The notes: a model not told the origin generated them from the letters alone. 64,000 bases of DNA from Orbilia blumenaviensis (GCA_036872755.1 JAVHNS010000019.1:681282-745281), one strand, 5' to 3'. Positions 44,355 to 53,593 are shown, counted from the stretch's first letter. Program-made: numbers and translations.

Positions 44355-44912
44355 TGTCACGGCCAGCCATACTAGGTATGTCTTGGCGTGTCAAACATGA
44401 GTCCGTTTTCGCAGGCTGTTTCTCACACCGAGATGATTTTTATTATAAATATCCGGCGGGAGAAAACCATACCAGAAAAGAGACGGATTGGACTGTGTTG
44501 TGCCGACAACACAACTCCCAGAACAAACCATGCAGAAAGCGTTATGTGTGGCTTGGCGCGTTATGTGCACATAACGCCCTCCGGGGCACATAACGCCCAA
44601 GTCTATAGACGATTCACATTTGTATGGACGACGCTCATGTATATAAGGACCTTTGAACGATGGCAGTCTCAGGATTCTTTCTTAGACTCCATCGGTCAAC
44701 TTATCAATACTCAATACACTCTGTTTACTACCTTTACCCATTGAACCTAGTATCCCCTTACTAGGAGTTACACTATTTGATATCTCTATATTCAACCCAG
44801 CTTACCTTGAGAGAATAATCTGAATACTTTAGATTGAGAATACGATTAGCCAAAGAACGCTAGGCTGTTTTAGGAATTTCCTATTTGGGAAATACCCGGG
44901 ACAGGTGTAACA
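44355..44912 (+). repeat. Gypsy-2 5' LTR
   Basis: 558 bp, TGTCACGG ... GTGTAACA. It holds the palindromic array at 44,539-44,594 and a TATA box at 44,640. Confidence 0.95.
44539..44648 (+). promoter_or_regulatory. LTR promoter: palindromic array plus TATA box
   Basis: Four copies of GTTATGTG or its complement lie within 56 bp. The two central copies fuse into a perfect 20-bp palindrome at 44,558-44,577 (GCGTTATGTG joined to CACATAACGC), with one outer copy on each side in matching orientation. A TATA box (TATATAAGG) follows at 44,640-44,648. The layout looks like an upstream activating site for a dimeric factor. The same array is present in the 3' LTR at 53,171-53,226 (palindrome 53,190-53,209). 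Confidence 0.6.
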
Positions 44913-44952
44913 CTTTGACCGATCCGACTCTCAACGGTAAGGCGAGAATCGT

Positions 44953-47900
44953 ATGTCAAGCAATAGCAGTGACGCCGAATATCACGACTTCCACGGCACT
45001 ACTTACGGAATAGGAGACAATCTCTTTGATAGAGTAATACGTCTACCAGTTGCAACTCAAGATCAACAGACGCAGACAGAAGAATCATCTGCAGAACAGG
45101 TTGAATTACCCCCTCTAGAGCTAACCACTGACAGTGAAGATTTAGAATTAGTACGAATCAGTGTTCCGTCCGGACAATATAGAGACACTGAATACATCAG
45201 CGTTACGACTAGGATACAGCCGACGCTAGATCATTTTCGAAGACACGAACGACTACTTAGCACAGCATCAGACTTACTCAACGCAATGGCCAGCGTAGGA
45301 GGACCCTCAAGTGGACAGATTCCACCAACTGTGGAAGATCTCATGACGAGAATAGCCACTTTGGAAGTAGAATACAAGCAAGCTGTCGCAGACAAGGAAG
45401 AAGCGCTCTTACAGAAACAATTGGAATATGAAACCCTCAAAACGGATTACGACAAGGAAAAAGTCAGAACCGGTACTAACAAGGCACCTAAAATCGGAGA
45501 CCCAATAAAGTACTCTGGCAAACCCGAGAAAATTGATCACTTTCTCCACCAACTCTCAACCCATTTTGAAGTACAGGGTGACAGATTTCCAAATGACAGA
45601 CTCAAGGTCATCTTTGCAGGAATGTACTTGGAAGACCCGATCCTCCAAGCATTCATCAACTACAATAATCATTATGTCAAGAATGGAACCGCCTCTGACG
45701 CCCACATCCTCAAGATCATGACGAATTTCGAGGAATTCGTCACGTTCCTTAAACAACAATGCGGAGAAGACGATAAGGTTAACAAGGCCCGTAGGGACCT
45801 TGAAGGACTCAAACAGACTAACTCAGCTCGTGGATACTTCCACAAGTTCAACCAAATCGCCCTTCTCACCGAATGGGACGAATCCAACATCACCTACCGA
45901 GCCCGAGAAGGATTGAAACCAGAGCTGAAGGTTCAAGTCCTTCTCAGAGAACAACAACTCGGAAAACCCCTCGAACGCATGGAAATGCAGAAGATGGTCA
46001 TCGAAATCGACGACATCTACTGGCGAAATAAGCACGGTCAGGGAAAGAAGAATTTCCACGACCATGGTCCTAAGAAGGACAAGAACAAGGGGAAGGCACC
46101 CCAGAACCAGAATAATAAAGGAAATGGGAACTGGCGTAAGAATAAGGATGGAAGTTTTACTCCAAATAAAACTTTTGGCCCAGCCCCCATGGATCTCAAC
46201 ACAACTCGACACAATTACCCGCACAACAAGGAGCCCAAGGGACCAAAATCTAACAGCCCTATTTGCTACAATTGCAACAAATCTGGGCATATTGCTAGAA
46301 ATTGCGACGAGCCACGACAAAATAACACATTTCAACAACGCAGAAATGTCAGATTCGCGAACACCAACTCTCCACCACCACCTACTACGAAGAAAGTTCA
46401 AATGACACACCAGTCTACTCCTCAGGAGATCGAACAACTTCAGCAGCGAATTCTTGAGCAAGCCTCAAACTGCTCAACCACCTCCGATCAACCTATGAAC
46501 ACCCCCGAGTCTACCACCCAAGAAGAAGAAACTGGACTTGAAGTTGCCCCAGTCACCCATGATCCAACTCCTCAAGAATATCATTGGCTTTGGAACAATC
46601 CGACGCCTGGAGTTCATTTGAACTACGAGAGGCGCCCTAACGGAGAACTCTTCCAGGAGTACATGTCTGAAGGGATTCACTATACCCGCCTAGTTCATAT
46701 TGACCCCATACCACGAAATCCTAAGGTTCATCTACGATCCACTAATGTAGTAGAGGACCCCCTCACCAAAATGGATTTATCACTCGCTTACGACCAAATC
46801 TCCCACAGATGGGAAGATCTTCCTATGGAACACTCAAGTGATGAAGAGGAAGCCTACAAAGAAGTTCCCTCTAGCCCTTCAACTACGTCCTACAGGAGCT
46901 GGGATGACGACGAAGCCTTTGCCCCTGAGACCTACGTTGACGACATAATCCCTATGGAACTCGAAGAAGGACAAGTCCGATGTATGGATTGTCAGAAAGG
47001 AACCCACAACTGGCGCGAAAGTTACAACCGTACAACTCAAAGTCGATCGGACCGCAGATGTCTAGACTGCTACACTACTTTCACTGCTGGATGTGCCGGA
47101 TACAGATATGCTGAAAACCGGAAATGGCCCTCCTCTAAGAAATACCAAGATGCCCTCTTCTATGCTAATAGCGACCTTTATGGAGTCGACTTTGCAGAAG
47201 ATTGGGAAACCTACCATAAAGGAATCGAAGACGTCGATTCCCCTCCTACCTACGAACAAACCGATGAGATTGGATGCATTGCTTCGGAATATTGGGAAGT
47301 TGCTCCCGATTGCCACCTGTGCGAGACCCGACCCTCAGATGTGAGACTCTACGACCACGCTCTCTATCTTTGCGATCTCTGCCACGATGGATGGAGCTTA
47401 TACACTGGATATTTCAACTTCGTCCAACTTACCCCCTACGATCCCAATACCCCTTTTAATTGCAGGAAATGCCCCTGTCAATATCCCTTTCGAACCATCA
47501 TTCAACTCTTAACTCACCAAGATACTTGCATCACTCAATTCGACACCGACTACGAGGAAGAAACCACAGAATACCACAGAAAGGACAAACACTATTGTAC
47601 AGCCGGTACCAAACATATCACCAAGCACGGCTTGATCAAGAAGGAGAATCGCCGATGCCGACTCTGCAGAAAACCAGCTGTCTACTCGTTTTATGGAGGA
47701 TACGACCTCTGTATCAACCACACCCGAAAATATGTCACCTTCACTGGAAATCCTCATGTCCTAGAAATCAAACCAAATGCTCGAAACGTAGGATGGCGAT
47801 GCATGTACTGCCGAGACCTCACCTTTGACACCTGGCTTGACTTCAGACATCATTTCCAGGAAGATCACCCCAACCACGGACAGGATGACCCTGCCTCACC

Positions 47901-48030
47901 TTACTACCGACTTAAAATCACCGATCTTAAACGAGGTCACCTTGAACCAAGACCCAACAGATTCCTCCACATCAACAAGATTGAATTTGCCGACGTCTAT
48001 GGAAGAATGAACATGGAAGGAAAAAACTAA
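44953..48030 (+). CDS. gag: Gypsy-2 Gag, oversized, with C-terminal Cys/His-rich array
   Basis: 1,025 residues, two to three times the usual Gag. Residues about 115-165 form a coiled coil, followed by a capsid region (IKYSGKPEKIDHFLHQL, VIFAGMYLEDPILQAF, ARGYFHKFNQIALLTEW). The nucleocapsid knuckle CYNCNKSGHIARNC is at 438-451. Instead of ending there, the frame continues for 570 residues: an acidic region, then Cys/His pairs at C677/C680 with C703/C706, C787/C790 with C807/C810, C837/C840/C842 with C859, C902/C905 with C920, and a C2H2-like C950/C953 with His residues near 968-976. These look like four or five zinc-binding modules of unknown type. The frame ends in AAC TAA inside the frameshift signal. 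The added domain could bind nucleic acid or host factors; this is inference. Confidence 0.92.
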   Translation: MSSNSSDAEYHDFHGTTYGIGDNLFDRVIRLPVATQDQQTQTEESSAEQVELPPLELTTDSEDLELVRISVPSGQYRDTEYISVTTRIQPTLDHFRRHERLLSTASDLLNAMASVGGPSSGQIPPTVEDLMTRIATLEVEYKQAVADKEEALLQKQLEYETLKTDYDKEKVRTGTNKAPKIGDPIKYSGKPEKIDHFLHQLSTHFEVQGDRFPNDRLKVIFAGMYLEDPILQAFINYNNHYVKNGTASDAHILKIMTNFEEFVTFLKQQCGEDDKVNKARRDLEGLKQTNSARGYFHKFNQIALLTEWDESNITYRAREGLKPELKVQVLLREQQLGKPLERMEMQKMVIEIDDIYWRNKHGQGKKNFHDHGPKKDKNKGKAPQNQNNKGNGNWRKNKDGSFTPNKTFGPAPMDLNTTRHNYPHNKEPKGPKSNSPICYNCNKSGHIARNCDEPRQNNTFQQRRNVRFANTNSPPPPTTKKVQMTHQSTPQEIEQLQQRILEQASNCSTTSDQPMNTPESTTQEEETGLEVAPVTHDPTPQEYHWLWNNPTPGVHLNYERRPNGELFQEYMSEGIHYTRLVHIDPIPRNPKVHLRSTNVVEDPLTKMDLSLAYDQISHRWEDLPMEHSSDEEEAYKEVPSSPSTTSYRSWDDDEAFAPETYVDDIIPMELEEGQVRCMDCQKGTHNWRESYNRTTQSRSDRRCLDCYTTFTAGCAGYRYAENRKWPSSKKYQDALFYANSDLYGVDFAEDWETYHKGIEDVDSPPTYEQTDEIGCIASEYWEVAPDCHLCETRPSDVRLYDHALYLCDLCHDGWSLYTGYFNFVQLTPYDPNTPFNCRKCPCQYPFRTIIQLLTHQDTCITQFDTDYEEETTEYHRKDKHYCTAGTKHITKHGLIKKENRRCRLCRKPAVYSFYGGYDLCINHTRKYVTFTGNPHVLEIKPNARNVGWRCMYCRDLTFDTWLDFRHHFQEDHPNHGQDDPASPYYRLKITDLKRGHLEPRPNRFLHINKIEFADVYGRMNMEGKN

Positions 48031-48060
48031 GAAAACTTCAGGACTCGATGCCGCCTGAAG
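48021..48060 (+). promoter_or_regulatory. -1 programmed frameshift signal (slippery heptamer and hairpin)
   Basis: The heptamer A AAA AAC (48,021-48,027) lies in the Gag frame, directly followed by the Gag stop TAA. After an 8-nt spacer comes a perfect 7-bp stem, CTTCAGG at 48,036-48,042 with CCTGAAG at 48,054-48,060, enclosing an 11-nt loop. Slipping by -1 enters the Pol frame, which is open across the site (CTA AGA AAA CTT). The parts match known viral and retroelement -1 signals. Confidence 0.8.
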
Positions 48061-51000
48061 GGTCCAAGTTACGCATCGTTAAAAATGGACCATCCAAACA
48101 ACTTTCCTTACAGTCAACCAAAAATCATTTCTTTCTACCAGTCAACATTAACGGAAACTCCAGCACGTCTTTATTAGACTGTGGAGCAGAAGATTCATTC
48201 ATTCACCCCGAAGTTGTCAAACAACTTAAACTACCTTACATTCAGAAACTTCAGAAAACACATGTTACCGCCTTCGATAATAGCCCTCTTGGAACAATCA
48301 CTCACGAAACCACTTTCACACTTCTTATAAATGGACACTTGGAAACAATCACGATGGATATCCTAGAGACCCCCCACGAATTGGTTCTCGGATTCCCTTG
48401 GTTGGAAGAACATAACCCAAGTATTAACTGGAAAACTCGACACCTTGAATTCTCGAGATGCGATTGTAGAAAGATCTATTCCAAGATCCGACCGGACAAT
48501 CGACCCCCAAAAGAAGCTCATCACCGACTCACCCAACATATGTCACAAAAAGAAGTTAACAACCGTCTCCGAAACAAACCTCATTCCATAAGACATGTTT
48601 TTCTCAAAATACGAGAAATTAACAAAGAAAAGAAGGAGATTCCAGATTGGATTCTCGAAGATAATAAATTGGTCTTTCAGCCCCCAGACGAAAGGGACCC
48701 CCTACCGAAAATCAATCAATTCACACATCATATCCCTCTAAAGGAAGGAACCCAACCAAAATCTCTACCTATATACGCATGTACAGAAGAAGAAACTGCG
48801 GCTCTACGCGAATACATTGACGAAAACCTTCGCAATGGATTCATACGACCTTCTAACTCACCCGCAGGACACCCTATACTATTCGTACCAAAACCTAATG
48901 GAAAACTGCGAATATGTATCGATTACAGAAGCTTGAACGACATTACGATCAAAGACACTGGACCCCTACCACTGATAAGCGAGTCTTTCGATCGCTTAAC
49001 AGGAGCAAATTACTTCACCAAATTGGATATTATCAATGCCTACTACAATATCAGGATAAATCCAGGAGAAGAATGGAAAACGGCTTTTCGATGCCGCTAC
49101 GGTCTATTTGAATACTTGGTTATGCCATTTGGGCTAACCAATGCACCAGCTTCTTTCCAAGCTTTTATGAACCATGTGCTTCGAGAGCACATAGATGTCA
49201 TTTGTGTTGTCTACCTAGATGACATTTTGATTTTCAGCAAGACGCTGGGAAAACACAAGGAAAACGTCAACGCAGTGTTGAAATCCCTCCGGGACTACGA
49301 CCTACGTGTGGCGCTAGACAAGTCAGAATTTGCTGTTACTGAATGCGAATTCTTAGGAGCCATAGTCACCTCGAATGGAATTAAGATGGACCCAAAGAAG
49401 GTTCAAGCCATTCAAGATTGGCCTCTCCCTGAGAATGTCAAAGAAGTGCAGTCATTTCTTGGACTTTGCAATTATTATCGACGATTTATTCGGAAATACA
49501 GCTTCATGTCAGCAGCGCTTTCCGAACTCACCAAGAAACAACTGAAGTTTGAAATGACGCCCGAAAGAGTTCAAGCCTTTGAAACTCTGAAAAAATCATT
49601 TACCTCCGCCCCCATTCTCAAACTTTACGATCCGAAATTACCTATCAAGATTGAAACCGACGCCTCTACAGCAGCGCTAGGAGCCTGCTTACTCCAACTC
49701 CATAAGGACAAACAATGGTACCCCATTGCCTACATCTCTCACAAATTCGATGCTACGCAACTGCGATACGCTATTCATGACAAGGAATTGATGGCTATTG
49801 TAGAAGCATGTCGAAAATGGCGCGTTTACCTCCAAAGCAAAGAACCTTTCACAGTTCTATCCGATCACAAGAACCTCACTTACTTCCTAACCACGAAGGA
49901 ACTTAGCAGACGGCAAGTTCGATGGTGGGAACTCCTCAGCGAATATAGCATGAAGATAATACACTTTAAAGGAAAAGAGAATGCTCTCGCAGATGCGATA
50001 AGCAGGAGACCAGACCTTGTCAAAGGCGTTGAACCTGACAAAGGAGCAATTCTCAAATATGGCGATACTAAGGACCAGATTCTCATCAATAAATCCCTGA
50101 ATCTGACAGAACACAATATCGAAGATGATCTTCGACAGAAAGTCCTCAAAGCCTATGAACAAGACCCTGTTGCACAACGGATCTTGAAGAAAGAAGATAC
50201 ACCCCCTCACTTTGAATTAGTCGACGGAATTATTATGTTTCGAGACTCGTTCTACATCCCAACTAAGAAACTTCAAGAAGAAATCATCTCTTTACACCAC
50301 GATCACCCAGCTCATGGTCATCTTGGAATTGACCGTACTCAGGAACTTATCACAAAGACTTATTTCTGGCCTCAGATGAGAAAGCAGATCGAAGAATACA
50401 TCAAAACTTGCGATCTTTGCTGCAGAAACAAGCCTAACCGACACAAACCTTACGGAACCCTTCAACCACACGACGTACCAAGTGCACCCTTCGAAGTTAT
50501 TACTTACGACTTTGTACAAGGAATGCCTCCAGCACGAGACCCCCTCACCAACAAGCTGTACGACGAAATATTGGTTATCACGGACAAGTTGACAAAAGTT
50601 GCTATTTTTGTCCCATGGGATAGCCAATGGGGAGCCAAAGAATTACAACAAGTCTACCACAACCATGTTTTCTCTAAATATGGAATCCAACGAAAACACA
50701 TTTCTGATCGCGACCCTCTTTTTACGAGCAAATATTGGCAGTCAATTATGAACCAAACTGGTACTAAATTGAACATTGCAACCAAAGGTCACGCTCAAAC
50801 GGACGGAGCCTCCGAGAGACTCATCCAAACCCTTGAAATCTACCTTCGAAACTTCCTCAACTACGCTCAAAATAATTGGATACCCCTTCTACCCATGGCA
50901 GAATTCACCTACAACACTTCTCAACATTCAACTACTAAGTACACCCCGTACGAAGTACTGAGAGGATGGACGCCTAAGGCTATTCTTCCCCCTCTCACGC

Positions 51001-51608
51001 CGAAAGAAGTTGTCCCCGAAGCTGAAGAACATATGAAATCAATGAAGAATGCTCATAATATTCTCGTAAAAGACCTTCAGTTCTCACAAGAAAGAATGAG
51101 CCATTACTACGACAAACGACGGGAGGAAGCCCCAGATTTTAAAGAAGGAGATAAAGCATATCTGCTTGCACGAAACTTGAAAACCAAGCGACCTAATAAA
51201 AAACTTGATTTTCAGAAATTTGGCCCATACGTAATCAAGAAGAAACTTGGAAAGCACCATTTTGAACTTGACATACCTGGACCAACACGGATACACAAGA
51301 CATTTCATGTCTCAGTCTTAGAAAGAGCCCCTCCAGGACTCAGAGAAGACCCGAACGAGATTGAAATCGAATACGACGACTACGCGGAATACGAAGTTGA
51401 AAGAATCCTTGACGGACCTAACGGCGACAACGAATACCTTATTCGTTGGGCTGCTCCCTACGGACCAGAAGACGATTCTTGGCAACCAGAAGAAAATATT
51501 TCGCCACAAACTATACAGGATTACCTTAGGAACAGGGACCCACCCCATCAACCTGATGCCCCTGCACCTAAACGAGGACGAGGAAGACCTAAGAAAAATA
51601 GAGATTAG
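48048..51608 (+). CDS. pol: Gypsy-2 Pol: protease, RT, RNase H, integrase, chromodomain, AT-hook
   Basis: 1,186 residues counted from the first ATG; as a Gag-Pol fusion it would begin at the frameshift. Protease LLDCGAEDSF with D44. Reverse transcriptase with CIDYRSLND, MPFGLTNAP and YLDD at 389-392. RNase H with IETDASTAALGA and DHKNLTYF. Integrase finger HHDHPAHGHLG to CDLCCRNK (about 750-793), then DDE motifs ITYDF, SDRDPLFTS and DGASERLIQ. The tail holds a chromodomain-like unit (YEVERILDG, EYLIRW, DSWQPEENI; about 1,107-1,160) and then an AT-hook, KRGRGRPKKN. A chromodomain can read histone methylation and an AT-hook binds the minor groove of A/T DNA. Together they suit targeting to RIP-bleached heterochromatin, which is where the element sits. 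Confidence 0.95.
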   Translation: MPPEGSKLRIVKNGPSKQLSLQSTKNHFFLPVNINGNSSTSLLDCGAEDSFIHPEVVKQLKLPYIQKLQKTHVTAFDNSPLGTITHETTFTLLINGHLETITMDILETPHELVLGFPWLEEHNPSINWKTRHLEFSRCDCRKIYSKIRPDNRPPKEAHHRLTQHMSQKEVNNRLRNKPHSIRHVFLKIREINKEKKEIPDWILEDNKLVFQPPDERDPLPKINQFTHHIPLKEGTQPKSLPIYACTEEETAALREYIDENLRNGFIRPSNSPAGHPILFVPKPNGKLRICIDYRSLNDITIKDTGPLPLISESFDRLTGANYFTKLDIINAYYNIRINPGEEWKTAFRCRYGLFEYLVMPFGLTNAPASFQAFMNHVLREHIDVICVVYLDDILIFSKTLGKHKENVNAVLKSLRDYDLRVALDKSEFAVTECEFLGAIVTSNGIKMDPKKVQAIQDWPLPENVKEVQSFLGLCNYYRRFIRKYSFMSAALSELTKKQLKFEMTPERVQAFETLKKSFTSAPILKLYDPKLPIKIETDASTAALGACLLQLHKDKQWYPIAYISHKFDATQLRYAIHDKELMAIVEACRKWRVYLQSKEPFTVLSDHKNLTYFLTTKELSRRQVRWWELLSEYSMKIIHFKGKENALADAISRRPDLVKGVEPDKGAILKYGDTKDQILINKSLNLTEHNIEDDLRQKVLKAYEQDPVAQRILKKEDTPPHFELVDGIIMFRDSFYIPTKKLQEEIISLHHDHPAHGHLGIDRTQELITKTYFWPQMRKQIEEYIKTCDLCCRNKPNRHKPYGTLQPHDVPSAPFEVITYDFVQGMPPARDPLTNKLYDEILVITDKLTKVAIFVPWDSQWGAKELQQVYHNHVFSKYGIQRKHISDRDPLFTSKYWQSIMNQTGTKLNIATKGHAQTDGASERLIQTLEIYLRNFLNYAQNNWIPLLPMAEFTYNTSQHSTTKYTPYEVLRGWTPKAILPPLTPKEVVPEAEEHMKSMKNAHNILVKDLQFSQERMSHYYDKRREEAPDFKEGDKAYLLARNLKTKRPNKKLDFQKFGPYVIKKKLGKHHFELDIPGPTRIHKTFHVSVLERAPPGLREDPNEIEIEYDDYAEYEVERILDGPNGDNEYLIRWAAPYGPEDDSWQPEENISPQTIQDYLRNRDPPHQPDAPAPKRGRGRPKKNRD

Positions 51609-51962
51609 CATACTTTGTAGATTTTCGACCTACAAGGATATGGCCTCTCTACCCAACCAGTTCCTACACTTACGAATTTTCTTTACAAACATCCACCTCC
51701 ACAGACACACGGTCTGAACAGACACCTACGGTGTTGATCGTCCAACCACTCTTCGACCCTCTCCAGATACCTTATTTCCTCAACCAGCAGAACCCTGTAC
51801 TCTGGCCGCGCTAACGAGCGACTGCGCAGAAGCTGTATCGATAGAGCGATACCACGAATTATTGGAGTCAACGACTCAGCGCGAATCATAGCAAGATAAC
51901 AAGGCATGATTTGATTTGAAAATGAGAAGTTACGAATACATGACAGGAAACCAGCCAAAGTT
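51609..51962. other. Gypsy-2 spacer between pol and the antisense gene
   Basis: A non-coding stretch of 354 bp where pol (+) and the antisense gene (-) converge. It probably holds both 3' ends. No motif was identified. Confidence 0.5.
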
Positions 51963-52661
51963 TCAGATAGTACTCTGAAGGAAATCCTCCATGGAAAACG
52001 CGAGATAACTCTCATCCCACCCAGCAGAAAAATCCACCGCATCCGCTGGGATGTCGCAGAAGAAGTCAAGCACCTCATCAGGCGCTGACGAACCTTCACC
52101 AGCCCCTTCTTCAACGATCGGATCATCTCCGAATATCATATCATTTTCTATGACTCTCTGTTCTTCATGAAGAAGAGATTCTCGATACTTCCGCGCGATT
52201 ACTGAAGCCTCAGTGGATTGACGTTTTAATTCAGCCGCAACAGTGTTGAACTCAGCCAGAAGCTCTGTGAGCTTTGTCTGACCTTCGATGACTTTTTGAT
52301 GTGCTATTTCATACCGAGCAGAAGTTTCTTCCAATTCTTTGAACTTCTTGTCTCGAATTTCCGCAATACGATCCACTAAAGATTTTGGATTAGAAACACC
52401 CCACAAAGCGGAGAAAAACAAAAATCACTTACAAGGAATTGCATTGCATTTTCCTACTCTGCCCTGTCTATGACAGACTTCGCACTTGATGCTCTTTTCC
52501 AACATGACGCAAATATGACCGTTCGCGACGCAGTGTGAACACGGAACTGCAGCCTCTAAACCTTCTGACTTGAACCGCTCAAGAAAGATGGCCCTTCTTC
52601 GTTTTGCTTGGACGCGATTCTCTGATCTTTTTTTAGGTTTTTGAATGGCGCTCCGTTGCAT
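51963..52661 (-). CDS. Gypsy-2 antisense gene: Zn2Cys6-like cluster, coiled coil, acidic tail
   Basis: A two-exon gene on the strand opposite gag-pol: 52661-52433 and 52375-51963, 213 residues. The intron has donor GTAAGT, a CTAAT branch-like site and TTTAG acceptor, in phase 1. The basic N-terminus (KRRRAIF) precedes CSHCVANGHIC and then CEVCHRQGRVGKC, spacing CX2CX6CX8CX2CX8C, very close to a fungal binuclear zinc cluster. Exon 2 gives a long heptad-rich helix (about 80-150: IRDKKFKELEETSARYEI, LTELLAEFNTVAAELKRQ), a likely dimerisation coil. The end is acidic with aromatic residues (EEGAGEGSSAPDE, FSMEDFLQS), resembling an activation domain. This layout is that of a small zinc-cluster transcription factor. 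Inverted relic C keeps the same intron signature at 60,129-60,148, so the gene is an old part of this family. Function is inferred. Confidence 0.78.
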
Positions 52662-52986
52662 GATCAGAATGAAAGATTTGATATTATTTTGTATGTATGA
52701 AAGAATATTTTGTGGTTTAAGTTTTGAAATTTAGTTATGGTGCGAATTGCAGTTATTTATGTTTGATTTTGATTACATAATCATGTAACGTGATCATGAA
52801 GGCTAAGCCTTCGGACACGAGAATTCTTGTACACAAATTTCTCCCAGACGGTTTTCCCGTACGGTAGAATTTTGTAGACGAATTTTGTACAAAGGCCCTT
52901 TACCCAGTTTTGTTGCATCTCCTATGTGCGAGAAGATCCCGCATGGGAATTTCCCTTTTGGGAGTTTCCCTTGAAGGAGGAGATAG
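52662..52986. promoter_or_regulatory. Upstream region of the antisense gene and polypurine tract
   Basis: 325 bp between the antisense start codon and the 3' LTR. It should contain the promoter of the antisense gene (minus) and the purine tract GAAGGAGGAGATAG (52,973-52,986) that primes plus-strand DNA synthesis. Confidence 0.55.
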
Positions 52987-53544
52987 TGTCACGGCCAGCC
53001 ATACTAGGTATGTCTTGGCGTGTCAAACATGAGTCCGTTTTCGCAGGCTGTTTCTCACACCGAGATGATTTTTATTATAAATATCCGGCGGGAGAAAACC
53101 ATACCAGAAAAGAGACGGATTGGACTGTGTTGTGCCGACAACACAACTCCCAGAACAAACCATGCAGAAAGCGTTATGTGTGGCTTGGCGCGTTATGTGC
53201 ACATAACGCCCTCCGGGGCACATAACGCCCAAGTCTATAGACGATTCACATTTGTATGGACGACGCTCATGTATATAAGGACCTTTGAACGATGGCAGTC
53301 TCAGGATTCTTTCTTAGACTCCATCGGTCAACTTATCAATACTCAATACACTCTGTTTACTACCTTTACCCATTGAACCTAGTATCCCCTTACTAGGAGT
53401 TACACTATTTGATATCTCTATATTCAACCCAGCTTACCTTGAGAGAATAATCTGAATACTTTAGATTGAGAATACGATTAGCCAAAGAACGCTAGGCTGT
53501 TTTAGGAATTTCCTATTTGGGAAATACCCGGGACAGGTGTAACA
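52987..53544 (+). repeat. Gypsy-2 3' LTR
   Basis: A 558-bp copy of the LTR at 44,355-44,912; no difference was seen in the parts compared. Confidence 0.95.
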
Positions 53545-53593
53545 GTTATTTTAAAAATTTTTTATTTAAAAAATATTTAGGATAAGTGTAATA
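53545..53593 (+). repeat. 5' LTR of relic B, right part
   Basis: It starts with the GTTAT duplication and ends GGATAAGTGTAATA, the mutated form of the intact LTR end GGACAGGTGTAACA. Confidence 0.85.

Larger units (their letters stand above)
44355..53544 (+). mobile_element. Gypsy-2: intact Ty3/Gypsy chromovirus with spliced antisense zinc-cluster gene
   Basis: A 9,190-bp element with two 558-bp LTRs (44,355-44,912 and 52,987-53,544) that look identical wherever compared, including a shared 118-codon frame. The 5-bp target duplication is GTTAT: ...AAGTTAT before and GTTATTTTAA after. Gag begins about 40 bp after the 5' LTR. Gag and Pol are joined by a -1 frameshift signal. A purine tract GAAGGAGGAGATAG precedes the 3' LTR. 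An antisense gene lies at 51,963-52,661. The element inserted into the RIP-bleached LTR of an older copy of itself (relic B). All coding frames are intact, so it is recent and has not passed through RIP. Confidence 0.95.

Noticed and set aside
44388..44744. 118-codon open frame inside the Gypsy-2 LTR, repeated at 53,020-53,376
   Set aside because: It spans the palindromic array, TATA box and likely transcript start of the LTR. Its identity in both copies simply reflects LTR duplication, and no motif is present.
45823..46461. 212-codon minus-strand frame across Gypsy-2 gag
   Set aside because: It is opposite the capsid and zinc-knuckle coding region, with no motif and no splice signals, unlike the antisense gene at 51,963-52,661.
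48000..48030. Possibility that Pol is translated only from its own ATG at 48,048
   Set aside because: It is less likely as the sole route, because the Pol frame is open upstream across a complete slippery site and hairpin. Some internal initiation cannot be excluded.
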